From Aeromonas piscicola (GTDB taxonomy: Bacteria; Pseudomonadota; Gammaproteobacteria; Enterobacterales; Aeromonadaceae), in NCBI RefSeq assembly GCF_000820005.1, contig NZ_CDBL01000034.1:236208-300207 (forward strand): 64,000 bases of DNA, written 5' to 3'. A program made the position numbers and the translations under genes. Under the pieces are notes generated by a model that was not told the DNA's origin, ran no database searches, and worked only from the letters and a program-made list of their open reading frames with translations. Within the stretch, counting starts at the first letter, position 1, and the number at the start of each line of letters is the position of its first letter. Shown here piece by piece: positions 51,700-60,847 of this stretch.

Positions 51700-53217
51700 C
51701 TAGAAGAAGCCGAGGGGGTTGATGTCGTGGCTCACCAGCAGGTTCTTGGTGTTCTGGTAGTGATCCAGCATCATCTTGTGGGTCTCGCGGCCTATCCCCG
51801 ACTTCTTGTAGCCGCCAAACGCCGCGTGGGCCGGATAGGCGTGATAGCAGTTGACCCAGACCCGGCCGGCCTGAATGCCGCGCCCCATGCGCCAGGCCAG
51901 GTTGCTGTCGCGGGTCCACAGACCTGCCCCAAGGCCATACTGGGTGTCGTTGGCAATGGCCAGCGCATCCGCCTCGTCCTTGAAGGTGGTGACCCCGAGT
52001 GCCGGCCCGAAGATCTCCTCCTGGAACACCCGCATCTTGTTCTGGCCCGAGAAGATGGTGGGCTGGATGTAGAAGCCCCCCTCCAACCCGCTCACCTTGG
52101 CCGGGCCGCCGCCTATCAGCATCTTGGCCCCCTCGCCACGGCCTATCTCCATGTAGCTCAGGATTTTGTCGAACTGCTCGCGGGATGCCTGGGCACCCAC
52201 CTGGGTGGCGGTGTCGAGGGGGTTGCCCTGCACGATTGTGCGGGCGCGGGCCAGCACCCTGTCCATAAAGTCGTCGTAGATCTTCTCGTGTACCAGAGCG
52301 CGGGAGGGGCAGGTGCACACCTCGCCCTGGTTGAAAAAGGTCATCAGCATGCCTTCCACCGCCTTGTCGATGTACTGGCTCTCGTGCTGCATCACATCGG
52401 CAAAATAGATGTTGGGGGACTTGCCACCCAGCTCGACGGTGGAGGGGATCAGCTTGTCGGCGGCGCAGCGCAGTATATGGGCGCCCACCTCGGTCGAACC
52501 GGTAAACGCCAGCTTCTGGATCCGGTTGCTGGTGGCCAGCGCCTGACCCGCCTCGGCGCCGAAGCCGTTGACCACGTTGACCACGCCGGGGGGGAGTATG
52601 TCCTTGATGAGATCCATCATCAGCATGATGGTGACCGGGGTCTGCTCGGCGGGCTTGAGCACGCTGCAGCAGCCGGCGGCGAGCACGGGGGCCAGCTTCC
52701 AGGCCGCCATCAGCAGCGGGAAGTTCCAGGGGATGATCTGGCCGACCACGCCGATGGGCTCCTTGAAGTGGTAGCTGACGGTGTGCTGATCCAGCTCGGC
52801 GGCCGAGCCCTCCTGGGCACGGATGCAGCCAGCGAAGTAGCGGAAGTGATCCACCACCAGCGGCAGGTCGGCGGCCAGGGTCTCGCGCACCGCCTTGCCG
52901 TTCTCCCAGGTCTCGGCGATGGCGAGCACCTCAATGTTCTGCTCGATGCGATCGGCGATGCGCAGCAGCAGGTTGCTGCGCTCGGTGACGCTGGTCTTGC
53001 TCCAGCTGGCGAACGCCTTGTGGGCGGCATCCAGCGCCAGCTCGATGTCGGCGGCATCGGATCGGGCTACCTCGCAGAACACCCGGCCATCCACCGGCGA
53101 GATGTTCTCGAAGTAGCGGCCGGCGCGGGGGGCCACCCAGTCGCCACCGATGAAGTTGTCGTAACGGGACTTGAAGCTGACCAGGGCACCTGCCTGACCG
53201 GGAGCGGTATAAATCAT
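51700..53217 (-). CDS. aldB: Aldehyde dehydrogenase (AldB/ExaC-like)
   Basis: NAD(P)-dependent oxidation of aldehydes such as acetaldehyde to acids. The 505-residue product begins with [26 protein letters not shown]. It has [22 protein letters not shown], the catalytic-site Glu in [11 protein letters not shown] near residue 265 and the nucleophile Cys in [22 protein letters not shown] near 300; all match the AldB/ExaC subgroup. ATG 53217 is chosen from that N-terminus. A sigma-54 promoter lies 75 bases upstream and a divergent AcoR-like activator beyond it, so induction by aldehyde or acetoin-like signals is likely. Confidence 0.93.
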   Translation of the reverse strand: MIYTAPGQAGALVSFKSRYDNFIGGDWVAPRAGRYFENISPVDGRVFCEVARSDAADIELALDAAHKAFASWSKTSVTERSNLLLRIADRIEQNIEVLAIAETWENGKAVRETLAADLPLVVDHFRYFAGCIRAQEGSAAELDQHTVSYHFKEPIGVVGQIIPWNFPLLMAAWKLAPVLAAGCCSVLKPAEQTPVTIMLMMDLIKDILPPGVVNVVNGFGAEAGQALATSNRIQKLAFTGSTEVGAHILRCAADKLIPSTVELGGKSPNIYFADVMQHESQYIDKAVEGMLMTFFNQGEVCTCPSRALVHEKIYDDFMDRVLARARTIVQGNPLDTATQVGAQASREQFDKILSYMEIGRGEGAKMLIGGGPAKVSGLEGGFYIQPTIFSGQNKMRVFQEEIFGPALGVTTFKDEADALAIANDTQYGLGAGLWTRDSNLAWRMGRGIQAGRVWVNCYHAYPAHAAFGGYKKSGIGRETHKMMLDHYQNTKNLLVSHDINPLGFF

Positions 53218-53291
53218 CTCATCATCCTTATGTGTGTGAAGGTCCTGCCCGGCTGCACGCGCTGGCTGGCCGGTGTGGTACGCCGGGGTAT

Positions 53292-53307
53292 CGCAAGGGC
53301 CATGCCA
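53292..53307 (-). promoter_or_regulatory. Sigma-54 (-24/-12) promoter of the aldehyde dehydrogenase gene
   Basis: On the minus strand TGGCATG-GCCC-TTGCG matches the RpoN consensus TGGCAYR-N4-TTGCW at all but the last position, with the invariant GG and GC correctly spaced. It lies 75 bases before the ATG, and the divergent gene encodes a sigma-54 activator. Confidence 0.82.
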
Positions 53308-53407
53308 AAGGGTCTGACCAGCGGGCAAAAGGTTACAAAAACGTTACAAAGCGGGGTGCGGCAGCGTATCTTGATTAACCAATGACCCCGGCCGTGACGA
53401 TGACACT

Positions 53408-53514
53408 GTGCCGTTTCTGGACAGTGGCCGCGACAGTCGTGCCGTTTGTGAACAGGAGGCGTGATGAGCGAGTTACCCACATTTGCCGGCCCCATGCGTG
53501 CCGTTTGTGAACAG
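53408..53514. repeat. Three direct GTGCCGTTT-type elements upstream of the sigma-54 promoter
   Basis: GTGCCGTTTCTGGACAG (53408), GTGCCGTTTGTGAACAG (53439) and an identical copy (53498) lie 31 and 59 bases apart, 100-220 bases upstream of the -24/-12 promoter: the right place for activator binding sites. The last two belong to a 59-bp tandem duplication (copies starting 53438 and 53497) that also carries AGGAGG and ATGAGCGAG. Confidence 0.7.
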
Positions 53515-53523
53515 GAGGCATGA
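53464..53523 (+). CDS. Short upstream frame (19 codons) created by the duplication
   Basis: ATG 53464 with its own AGGAGG opens a 19-codon frame (MSELPTFAGPMRAVCEQEA) whose TGA (53521-53523) overlaps the regulator start. It is the first copy of the duplicated RBS/start. If translated it would couple to the AcoR-like gene. It is not a recognisable protein. Confidence 0.4.
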   Translation: MSELPTFAGPMRAVCEQEA

Positions 53524-55181
53524 TGAGCGAGCGACCTCAATCCAGTCTCAGCCCCAGCCCGATCCAGCGTTCCTGGCAGCGTTGCCTGCATCAGGGCCTG
53601 CATCGCCAGCAGAGCGCCGAGCTGGATCTGCTGCCCCAGGGGGAGCTGTCGGCCCGCCAGGAGCAGCACAAGACGCTGATTGTCTGCTTCCAGCGCTTCG
53701 TGCTGCCGCTGTTTGTCCAGTTGCTGGCGGGCAGGCCCTGTCGCCTGCTGCTGTGTGACGGCGAGGGGGCCATACTGGCCGCCAGCGGTGACGACGGCTT
53801 TGCCCGCCACGCCGAGCGCATCTTTTTGCGCAGCGGCGCCCGCTGGGGGGAGGCGAGCAAGGGCACCAACGCCATCGGCACTGCGCTGGCCGAGCAGAGC
53901 GAGGTGCAGGTGCTGGGTGCCGAGCACTTCTTCGCCCAGCACAGCTTCCTCAGTTGCAGCGCCTGCCCCCTGCTCGGGCCGGACGGGCAATTGCTCGGGG
54001 TGCTCGACATCTCCACCGATGCGGCCCATCACGACGGCGACATGCTGGGCACGGTTCGGCTGCTGGCCATGACGCTGGAAAACGCGCTGCTGGCGCGCCA
54101 GCCGGGCTGGCTGGTGGATCTCGACCCCCAGAGTCTCTGGTCCGCCCGTCTGCTGCTGGGGGAGGGGGGCGAGCTGCTCGGCGCCAATCGGGCCGGACGG
54201 CTCTGGCTCGGCCAGCACAGGTTTGATGGTCAGCAGTTGCTGCGCGAACGCCGTGGCCTGCGGCTGGTGCCAGAGCCGGTTGCGGCGCCCCGGCAAACAG
54301 CGCAACAAGGGGCGGCACAGGTGCCGCTCAAGATGCTGGAGCGCGGTATCTCATTGCTCATCGAGGGGGAGACCGGCAGCGGCAAGGAGCACCTGGTGCG
54401 CTCCCTGCACCGCCAGTCGAGCCGGCAGGAGAGGCCCCTGGTGTGCGTCAACTGCGGCGCCCTGCCGGCAGATCTGGTGGAAGCCGAGCTGTTTGGTTAT
54501 GTGGGCGGGGCCTTCAGCGGTGCCCGCAGCCAGGGCAGTCAGGGTTATTTGCGCGCCGCCCACGGCGGCATCCTGATGCTGGATGAAATCGGCGAGTTGC
54601 CGCTGCTGGCGCAGACCCGGCTGCTGCGGGTGTTGCAGGATCGCAGCGTCACCCCGGTGGGCAGCCACAAGCCCGAACCGGTGGATTTCTGGCTGGTCAG
54701 CGCCAGCCACCGGGATCTGGCGGCCATTGTGCAGGCCGGGACATTTCGCGAGGATCTCTATTACCGAGTCTGCGGCTGGCGTCAGCAGCTGACACCGCTG
54801 CGGGCATGGCCACAGAGCGAACGCTTGGGATTGATCCAGCGACTGCTGGCGGAGATGGACCCGACCCTGCGTCTGACCAGCGACGCTGAGCAGCAACTGC
54901 TGGCCCATCCGCTGCCCGGCAACGTGCGCCAGCTCAAGCAGGCGTTGGAGGTGGCCTGCGTGCTGGCGGAAGGACTGGGCTGGATTGTGCCCTCGCACCT
55001 GCATCTGCCCGCTTCATCGGCAGCGCCCTCGTCGCAGGCGAGTACCCACACCTTGCGCCAGCAGAACCGGCTGCGGGTGCAGCAGACCCTGGCGGATTGC
55101 GGGGGCAACGTGAGCGAGGCGGCGCGCCAGCTTGGCATCAGCCGTACCACCCTCTACCGGACGCTGCGCGAGAGCCCCTGA
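53523..55181 (+). CDS. Sigma-54-dependent activator, AcoR-like
   Basis: Bacterial enhancer-binding protein, 552 residues. The N-terminal AcoR/GAF-type sensory region (IQRSWQRCLHQGL, then GTNAIGTALAEQSEVQVLGAEHFF) is followed by an AAA+ domain with Walker A GETGSGKE near residue 283, a GAFSGA loop near 329 (usual GAFTGA, Thr to Ser), and Walker B GGILMLDEIGEL. A C-terminal Fis-type helix-turn-helix follows (QTLADCGGNVSEAARQLGISRTTLYRTL). Divergent from the sigma-54-driven aldehyde dehydrogenase gene, its probable target. ATG 53523 or 53520. Confidence 0.92.
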   Translation: MSERPQSSLSPSPIQRSWQRCLHQGLHRQQSAELDLLPQGELSARQEQHKTLIVCFQRFVLPLFVQLLAGRPCRLLLCDGEGAILAASGDDGFARHAERIFLRSGARWGEASKGTNAIGTALAEQSEVQVLGAEHFFAQHSFLSCSACPLLGPDGQLLGVLDISTDAAHHDGDMLGTVRLLAMTLENALLARQPGWLVDLDPQSLWSARLLLGEGGELLGANRAGRLWLGQHRFDGQQLLRERRGLRLVPEPVAAPRQTAQQGAAQVPLKMLERGISLLIEGETGSGKEHLVRSLHRQSSRQERPLVCVNCGALPADLVEAELFGYVGGAFSGARSQGSQGYLRAAHGGILMLDEIGELPLLAQTRLLRVLQDRSVTPVGSHKPEPVDFWLVSASHRDLAAIVQAGTFREDLYYRVCGWRQQLTPLRAWPQSERLGLIQRLLAEMDPTLRLTSDAEQQLLAHPLPGNVRQLKQALEVACVLAEGLGWIVPSHLHLPASSAAPSSQASTHTLRQQNRLRVQQTLADCGGNVSEAARQLGISRTTLYRTLRESP

Positions 55182-55216
55182 GGGTGCTGTCGCTCGCCAT
55201 TTCCCTTGTGTAAGAT

Positions 55217-55240
55217 GGGCCCATCAGGGCCCTTTTTATT
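55217..55240 (+). terminator. Terminator of the AcoR-like gene
   Basis: GGGCCC-atca-GGGCCC followed by TTTTTATT, 35 bases after the stop. Confidence 0.8.
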
Positions 55241-55457
55241 GATTTCTCGTTATTTTTCCATGGCATGGAGTGCTCTATCCTGTGTTCACATCTGATTGGC
55301 AAGCGTGCGTCTTTCCGGGGGACCGACCTGGCACCTCCTGGTTGGCGCTGGACGGCCGCGCCCGGGCGGCGCGCCTGACCCCGGGGCGAGTCCGGCCCTG
55401 TCTGCCGGTATCCGGCTGAGAAAATACCCTATGGCGCCCGTGTCGGCGCGTGTAATA

Positions 55458-55490
55458 ACCAGGGGATCCCGGCACGCCGGATCCCCTGGT
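55458..55490 (+). other. Perfect 12-bp stem-loop 34 bases before the cyclase start
   Basis: ACCAGGGGATCC (55458-55469) and GGATCCCCTGGT (55479-55490) with a nine-base loop. No T-run follows, so it is not an intrinsic terminator; it is likely an mRNA leader structure or an operator. Confidence 0.6.
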
Positions 55491-55523
55491 ATAGAGTCAG
55501 AGCCCTAGTCGGGCGGAGCCTAT

Positions 55524-56834
55524 ATGACCCCTTCCTATTCTCGTCTGGCCAATGTGCTGTTCTGGGTATTGCTGGGATTGAGCCTGCTGGCGATCCTGCT
55601 GTTTGAATTCGGGCCCGATCGGCGGCTGGACATGGTGAGCAATGCCCGTCTGTCCGTCACGGCGCAGGATGACAGGGTCCACGGCGGCCAGTCGGTCACC
55701 ACCCTGCTGTCGGCCGGGGGCGGTTCGGTGCACAATCATGCGGCGGCGGAGAAACCCGCCATCGATTGTCAGCTGCGCGCCGGGTATGCCTTTCCGTTCT
55801 GCGAGCTGGTGCTGACCCTGACCGAGCCAGAGCGGGGGATCGATCTCTCCCGCTTCGACTGGGTGCGCATCCGGCTCAGGGTCGAGGGGGAGGGGCCCCA
55901 GGTTTGGCGGCTCTACCTGCGCAACTATCACCCCGCCTATTCCAGGGCCGGGGATGCGTTGTCCCACAAGTTCAACGAGGTGATCTTTCGCCCCGATGAT
56001 TACGGCCGGGTGCAGGATGTGCCGCTCAAGGTGTTCACCCCGGCTACATGGTGGGTGCAACAGTACAAGATACCGCTGGCGCAACAGGGGCCTGACCTGA
56101 GGCATGTCTATGCCGTCGAGCTGGCCTCCGGTATCGGCATGCAGCCCGGCCACTACCGGCTGGTGCTGGAACAGATGGAGTTTCATGGTCGCTGGGTGCA
56201 GCCGGGCTCCTTCTATCGTCCCCTGCTGCTGAGCTGGCTGGGCTATTGCCTGCTGCTGTTTCTGGTACAACACCTGCTGATGCGGGATCGATTGCGCAAG
56301 GCCCGTGCGGCCAAGCAGGCGGCGGAGGCGCTCAGCCAGAGTCTGAGCGAAAAGACCCGGCGCACCGAGGAGGAGGCCAGGTACGATCCCCTGACCGGCG
56401 CCCTCAACCGGCTCGGTGGCAACAAGCTGCTGGCCGAGCTTGGCGAGATACCACTCTCTTTCATCTACATAGACATAGACCACTTCAAGCGCGTCAACGA
56501 CGGCCACGGTCATCCGGTGGGGGACGAGGTACTCAAGCACATGGTGAGCGAAGTGCTGCGCCACTGCGATAGCCTGTGCCGGCTGGTGCGCTGGGGCGGG
56601 GAGGAGTTTGTGCTGGTCTGCCTGCACTACGAGCAGGTCCGCGCCGAGGGACTGGCAGAGCGGCTGCGAGTCGCCCTGGTGGCCTATCCGCACTGGCCGC
56701 TGGCGCTGCCCATCACGGCCTCGTTCGGGGTGGCTGAGCGGCGCGGGGATCCGCTGGAGCAGGCCCTCAAGCGGGCCGACGAGGCGCTCTACCAGGCCAA
56801 GAAACGGGGCCGCAACCGGGTCGAGGTGGCCTAG
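55524..56834 (+). CDS. Membrane diguanylate cyclase with periplasmic sensory domain
   Basis: Makes c-di-GMP in response to a periplasmic signal. The 436-residue product has a first membrane helix (LFWVLLGLSLLAILLFEF, residues 12-29) and a roughly 200-residue periplasmic domain with jelly-roll-like character (IDLSRFDWVRIRLRVEG...VWRLYLRNYHPAYS). A second helix follows (PLLLSWLGYCLLLFLVQHLLM, about 233-253), then a short coiled coil and the GGDEF domain with YDPLTGALNRLGG, IDIDHFKRVNDGHGHPVGD and catalytic WGGEEFVLV near 358. The residues where an RxxD inhibition site would be read DSLC, so product inhibition is probably absent. Ligand unknown. Confidence 0.9.
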   Translation: MTPSYSRLANVLFWVLLGLSLLAILLFEFGPDRRLDMVSNARLSVTAQDDRVHGGQSVTTLLSAGGGSVHNHAAAEKPAIDCQLRAGYAFPFCELVLTLTEPERGIDLSRFDWVRIRLRVEGEGPQVWRLYLRNYHPAYSRAGDALSHKFNEVIFRPDDYGRVQDVPLKVFTPATWWVQQYKIPLAQQGPDLRHVYAVELASGIGMQPGHYRLVLEQMEFHGRWVQPGSFYRPLLLSWLGYCLLLFLVQHLLMRDRLRKARAAKQAAEALSQSLSEKTRRTEEEARYDPLTGALNRLGGNKLLAELGEIPLSFIYIDIDHFKRVNDGHGHPVGDEVLKHMVSEVLRHCDSLCRLVRWGGEEFVLVCLHYEQVRAEGLAERLRVALVAYPHWPLALPITASFGVAERRGDPLEQALKRADEALYQAKKRGRNRVEVA

Positions 56835-56880
56835 CTCGCAGGCCAGGCCCGCGGCGAAGCGCCCGCTCTTAGAGCGGGGC

Positions 56881-56914
56881 ATAACGGCTGGAGCCCAGCC
56901 CTTCCAGCCGTTAT
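56881..56914 (+). other. Perfect 12-bp stem-loop between cyclase and VOC genes
   Basis: ATAACGGCTGGA and TCCAGCCGTTAT with a ten-base loop, no T-run. It may stabilise the 3' end of the upstream mRNA or act as a weak terminator. Confidence 0.5.
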
Positions 56915-56970
56915 GATGCGCCCCAGCCGGGGCGTGAGCCCCCTTCATTCATCTGTTGAGGAGTATTCCC

Positions 56971-57381
56971 ATGGCACAACACATAGGCGCCTTGGCCCTG
57001 CTGGTGGCCGACTATGACGAGGCCATCGCCTTCTTCACCCAGGGGCTGGGTTTTGCGCTGCTGGAAGACACGCCCCTCGACGAGCCGGGCAAACCGGGCA
57101 AGCGCTGGGTGCGGGTGGCGCCTGCCGGCGCGCCAGGATCAGCGCTCTTGCTGGCTCGGGCCGCCACGCCGGAGCAGCAGGCCGCCATCGGTCAGCAGGG
57201 GGGCGGCCGGGTGTTTTTATTCCTCGAAACCGACGACTTCTGGGGGGATTATCAGCGCATGCAGGCGTACGGTGTTCATTTTTGTGAACAGCCACGTAGC
57301 GAGCCCTACGGCATGGTGGTGGTGTTTGAGGACATCAGTGGCAACCGCTGGGACCTGCTGCAACTCGCGGCTGCCAACTGA
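56971..57381 (+). CDS. VOC-family (glyoxalase-fold) protein
   Basis: 136 residues with the beta-alpha-beta-beta-beta pairing of the vicinal oxygen chelate fold (HIGALALLVADYDEAIAFFTQGLGFALLEDTPLDEPGKPGKRWVRV and SEPYGMVVVFEDISGNRWDLLQ). The His and Glu positions for metal binding are present. The reaction is not predictable; homologues are often annotated as glyoxalase or bleomycin-resistance-like. ATG 56971 follows GAGGAG. Confidence 0.85.
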   Translation: MAQHIGALALLVADYDEAIAFFTQGLGFALLEDTPLDEPGKPGKRWVRVAPAGAPGSALLLARAATPEQQAAIGQQGGGRVFLFLETDDFWGDYQRMQAYGVHFCEQPRSEPYGMVVVFEDISGNRWDLLQLAAAN

Positions 57382-57405
57382 ATCTGAAAACGTTTATCAT
57401 CCCGC

Positions 57406-57446
57406 CTGTCATAAAGTCATAAAAGTGTCACAGAAAGTTCTAATAA
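57406..57446 (+). promoter_or_regulatory. Pho box and -10 upstream of phoB
   Basis: CTGTCATAAAG, TCATAAAAG and TGTCACAG (57406-57433) form 10-11-base-phased repeats resembling the PhoB site, followed after seven bases by TAATAAT (57441), a good -10. Autoactivation of phoBR by PhoB is expected. Confidence 0.8.
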
Positions 57447-57483
57447 TTGGCGCACCCATCTTCACACAGGAGAGAGAAGGGAT

Positions 57484-58173
57484 ATGGCTAAGCGAATTCT
57501 GGTGGTCGAGGACGAAGCACCGATCCGCGAAATGCTCTGCTTCGTGCTCGAGCAAAAGGGATATGAGACGATTGAAGCTGAAGATTACGCCGATGGACTG
57601 GCGAAGGTGCGCGAGCCTTACCCCGAACTCATCGTGCTGGACTGGATGATGCCCGGTGGCAGTGGCATCCAGTTCATCAAGCAACTCAAGCAGGATGAGG
57701 TGACCCGCCAGATCCCGGTGGTGATGCTGACCGCCCGCGGTGAGGAGGAGGACAAGGTACGTGGTCTGGAGGCGGGTGCCGATGACTACATCACCAAGCC
57801 TTTCTCCCCCAAGGAGCTGACCGCCCGTCTGCATGCCGTGATGCGCCGTGTCTCCCCCACCTCGGTGGACGAGGTGATCGAGGTGCAGGGGCTCAAGCTG
57901 GATCCGGTTTCCCACCGGGTCAGCGCCGAGGACAAGGCGCTGGACATGGGGCCGACCGAGTTCAAGTTGCTCCACTTCTTCATGACCCACCCCGAGCGGG
58001 TCTACAGCCGCGAGCAGTTGCTCAACAATGTCTGGGGTACCAATGTGTACGTCGAGGACAGAACCGTGGATGTGCATATTCGTCGCTTGCGCAAGGCCAT
58101 TGAAGAGACGGGTCACGATCGATTGATTCAGACGGTGCGCGGCGCAGGCTATCGCTTCTCAACCCGTCTGTAG
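57484..58173 (+). CDS. phoB: Phosphate regulon response regulator PhoB
   Basis: OmpR/PhoB-type activator, 229 residues. The receiver has [12 protein letters not shown], phospho-Asp in [13 protein letters not shown] near 53 and Lys in [12 protein letters not shown]. The winged-helix domain includes [55 protein letters not shown] and VRGAGYRFS. Matches E. coli PhoB (229 residues) motif for motif. phoR follows 8 bases on. Confidence 0.97.
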   Translation: MAKRILVVEDEAPIREMLCFVLEQKGYETIEAEDYADGLAKVREPYPELIVLDWMMPGGSGIQFIKQLKQDEVTRQIPVVMLTARGEEEDKVRGLEAGADDYITKPFSPKELTARLHAVMRRVSPTSVDEVIEVQGLKLDPVSHRVSAEDKALDMGPTEFKLLHFFMTHPERVYSREQLLNNVWGTNVYVEDRTVDVHIRRLRKAIEETGHDRLIQTVRGAGYRFSTRL

Positions 58174-58181
58174 AGGAAGTT

Positions 58182-59477
58182 ATGTTGCAACCTTACGCCT
58201 GGCGGCGACAGTTGTGGCGGATGGCGTTTTTTTATGCGCCCTTCGTCTTGGTCGGCTGGTTGACGGATACCCTCATTCTTTGCCTGCTGGTGGCGACCTT
58301 GCTGCATCTGGGCTGGCACTATCGCTTCCAGAAGCGGCTGTCGGACTGGCTGTGGCACGATCGCAGCCTGGTGCCCCCCAACGGCAGCGGTAGCTGGGAG
58401 TACATCTTCAACGGCATCTACAAGTTGCAGCAGCGCCACCGTGCCCGGCGCCGCGAGCTGGCGGGCCTCATCCGCCGCTTTCGGGAAGGGGCGGAAGCCC
58501 TGCCCGATGCCGCCGTGGTGTTTCGCACCGACGGCAGCATCCTCTGGTGCAACCGGCTGGCGGAGCAGCTGCTCGGTTTTCGCTGGCCGGAAGACGCCGG
58601 TCAGCACATAGGCAACCTCATTCGCAATCCCGCCTTCGGCGCCTATCTGAACAAGGGGCAGTATGACGAACCGTTCGAGATGACCTCACCCATCAACGAG
58701 GAGAAGTTTCTCGAGTTTCGGATCATGCCCTACGCCGAGGATCAGGCCATGCTGGTGGTGCGGGATGTCACCCGGCTGCGCAGCCTGGAGAAGACCCGCA
58801 AGCACTTCGTCTCCAACGTCTCCCACGAGCTGCGCACTCCGCTCACCGTGCTCAAGGGCTATCTGGAGATGACCGAAGAGCCGCCCCCCCCCGCCCTGTG
58901 GGCCAAGGCGCACAAGGTGATGATGGAGCAGACCATCCGCATGGACAATCTGGTCAATCAGCTGCTCACCCTGTCGCGCATCGAGGCGGCTCCGTCGGTG
59001 GATCTCTCCCATCTGGTGGACATGCCCGCCATGCTGGGGCTGCTGGAGCAGGAGGCACGGGCGCTGTCGGGGGATCGGGCGCACCAGATCGAGTTCAGTG
59101 TGCAGCCCAATCTGTTCGTTCGCGGGGATCAGGATCAGCTGCGCAGCGCCGTCTCCAACCTGGTCTACAACGCCATTCACTACACCCCGGCGGAGCGCAA
59201 GATCAGCGTGGAGTGGCGCAAGCAGGGGGCCATGGCGCTGTTTGCGGTGCAGGACGAGGGGGAGGGGATCCCGCCCGAGCACTTGGCGCGGCTGACAGAA
59301 CGTTTCTATCGGGTCGACAAGGCTCGCTCACGGCATACCGGCGGCTCCGGGCTGGGGCTTGCCATCGTCAAGCATGCCTTGAGTCATCACGACGCTCAGC
59401 TCGATATCGAGAGCCGGGTCGGCCTCGGCAGCCGCTTCAGCTTCCTCATTCCAGCCCGCATGGTGGTGTTGAAATAA
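58182..59477 (+). CDS. phoR: Phosphate regulon sensor kinase PhoR
   Basis: 431-residue inner-membrane histidine kinase lacking a large periplasmic domain: paired hydrophobic segments at the N-terminus (MAFFYAPFVLVGWLTDTLILCLLVATLLHLGW), then a charged region and a PAS domain (AALPDAAVVFRTDGSILWCNRLAEQLLGF-like, about 105-190). The kinase core has the phospho-His in FVSNVSHELRTPLTVLKGYL near 214, N box NLVYNAIHYT and G boxes DEGEGIPPEHL and GGSGLGLAIVKHAL. Partner of PhoB. Confidence 0.96.
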   Translation: MLQPYAWRRQLWRMAFFYAPFVLVGWLTDTLILCLLVATLLHLGWHYRFQKRLSDWLWHDRSLVPPNGSGSWEYIFNGIYKLQQRHRARRRELAGLIRRFREGAEALPDAAVVFRTDGSILWCNRLAEQLLGFRWPEDAGQHIGNLIRNPAFGAYLNKGQYDEPFEMTSPINEEKFLEFRIMPYAEDQAMLVVRDVTRLRSLEKTRKHFVSNVSHELRTPLTVLKGYLEMTEEPPPPALWAKAHKVMMEQTIRMDNLVNQLLTLSRIEAAPSVDLSHLVDMPAMLGLLEQEARALSGDRAHQIEFSVQPNLFVRGDQDQLRSAVSNLVYNAIHYTPAERKISVEWRKQGAMALFAVQDEGEGIPPEHLARLTERFYRVDKARSRHTGGSGLGLAIVKHALSHHDAQLDIESRVGLGSRFSFLIPARMVVLK

Positions 59478-59504
59478 TCTTTTTCAGCAATGGGTTAGCA
59501 GTGC

Positions 59505-59538
59505 AAAGAGGGCGGCGACAGCGGCCCTCTTTTCATTT
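59505..59538 (+). terminator. Terminator of phoBR
   Basis: AAAGAGGGC and GCCCTCTTT around a ten-base loop, followed by TTC ATTT, ahead of the pstS Pho boxes. Confidence 0.7.
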
Positions 59539-59554
59539 GGTCAAAAGCTTTGCC

Positions 59555-59610
59555 ATGTCATTAAAGTGTCACATTAAATCCATAAATTTGTCACTGCCAG
59601 GTCAGATACT
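59555..59610 (+). promoter_or_regulatory. Double Pho box and -10 upstream of pstS
   Basis: Four 11-base-phased units TGTCATTAAAG, TGTCACATTAA, ATCCATAAATT and TGTCACTGCC (59556-59597) form two PhoB sites, followed by a GATACT -10 at 59605. About 240 bases then separate the likely transcription start from the pstS ATG. Confidence 0.85.
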
Positions 59611-59854
59611 GGCGCCGTCTTGAGAACGGACCTGTCGTCGACTTGGCGCAGGTAGAGTACGAAACGCGACCAGCCGATCGCAGTGCTCGGGATGCTACAA
59701 CTTTCGGCCTCAGATTGACGATTGCCTTCTGCCACCGCTGGACTGGGGGAAGAGGGCATGAAATGACACTCAGCGAATCGCTCGGCGTGACCGACGGTGA
59801 GCCAAGTTAACCCGTGTTTTGATGGACTGCGTTCTGCAACCTTGGAGAGATTGG

Positions 59855-60829
59855 ATGAAACTCAACAAACTGGCTGGTGTAATCGGATTCACCGCAGCTA
59901 CCCTGTTTTCCGTCAGCACCCTGGCTGCCGGTGTGGATAAAAACCTGCCGGATTACACTCCGACCAGCGGCATCTCGGGCAACCTGTCCTCTGTCGGCTC
60001 GGACACCCTGGCCAACATGATGACCCTGTGGGCCGAAGAATTTAAGCGCATGTACCCCAACGTCAACGTGCAGATCCAGGCCGCCGGCTCCTCTACCGCC
60101 CCGACCGCACTGACCGAAGGTGTCGCCCAGTTTGGCCCCATGAGCCGCGCCATGAAGTCCGGCGAGGAAGAGGCATTCGAGAAGCGCTACGGCTACAAGC
60201 CCACCGCCATCCGCGTCGCGGTCGACGCCCTGGCCGTGTTCGTCAACAAGGACAACCCCATCAAGGGGCTGACCATGCCGCAACTGGATGCCATCTTCTC
60301 CAGCACCCTCAAGTGCGGCGAAGCCAAGGCCGCCACCAAGTGGGCCGATCTGGGTCTGGACGGCAACTGGTCCTCCAAGGATCTGCAACTGTTCGGTCGC
60401 AACTCTGTGTCCGGTACCTACGGCTATTTCAAAGAGCACGCGCTGTGCAACGGTGACTTCAAGAGCGGCGTGAACGAGCAGCCGGGTTCTGCCTCCGTGG
60501 TGCAGTCTGTCTCCTCCTCCCTGAACGGTATCGGCTACTCCGGCATCGGTTATGTCACCTCGGGTGTGCGCGCCGTACCGCTCTCCAAGGATGGCAAGAC
60601 CTTCATCGAAGCGAACGCCGACAACGCCATCACCGGCAAGTATCCGCTGTCGCGCTTCCTGTACGTTTACGTGAACAAGCACCCGAACAAGCCGCTCTCC
60701 CCGATGGAGCAAGAGTTCCTGAAGATGGTGCTCTCCAAGGCGGGCCAGAACATAGTGGCCAAAGATGGCTACGTACCGGTACCGGCCAAGGTGGTCGAAG
60801 CCGACCTGAAGAAACTGGGCATAATGTAA
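59855..60829 (+). CDS. pstS: Phosphate-binding protein PstS
   Basis: Periplasmic phosphate receptor of the high-affinity Pst transporter, 324 residues. Signal peptide ([22 protein letters not shown]), then the PstS fold with [51 protein letters not shown] and [16 protein letters not shown] phosphate-binding loops. ATG 59855 follows GGAGAG. Controlled by the upstream Pho boxes. pstCAB do not follow; a terminator and a protease gene do. Confidence 0.93.
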   Translation: MKLNKLAGVIGFTAATLFSVSTLAAGVDKNLPDYTPTSGISGNLSSVGSDTLANMMTLWAEEFKRMYPNVNVQIQAAGSSTAPTALTEGVAQFGPMSRAMKSGEEEAFEKRYGYKPTAIRVAVDALAVFVNKDNPIKGLTMPQLDAIFSSTLKCGEAKAATKWADLGLDGNWSSKDLQLFGRNSVSGTYGYFKEHALCNGDFKSGVNEQPGSASVVQSVSSSLNGIGYSGIGYVTSGVRAVPLSKDGKTFIEANADNAITGKYPLSRFLYVYVNKHPNKPLSPMEQEFLKMVLSKAGQNIVAKDGYVPVPAKVVEADLKKLGIM

Positions 60830-60847
60830 GCCGGTTTCCTCTGCAAC

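Larger units (their letters stand above)
55182..55523. other. GC-rich intergenic region before the membrane diguanylate cyclase gene
   Basis: 342 bases with no convincing gene. After the terminator an AT-rich stretch (55232-55300) is followed by about 150 very GC-rich bases with many short inverted repeats, ending in a perfect 12-bp hairpin. It may be a structured 5' leader. No known riboswitch consensus (including GEMM) was matched. Confidence 0.5.

Noticed and set aside
55416..55429. CTGAGAAAATACCC, resembling part of the TPP riboswitch
   Set aside because: The essential GAACCTGAT-like second half is missing and the downstream gene is a diguanylate cyclase, not a thiamine gene.
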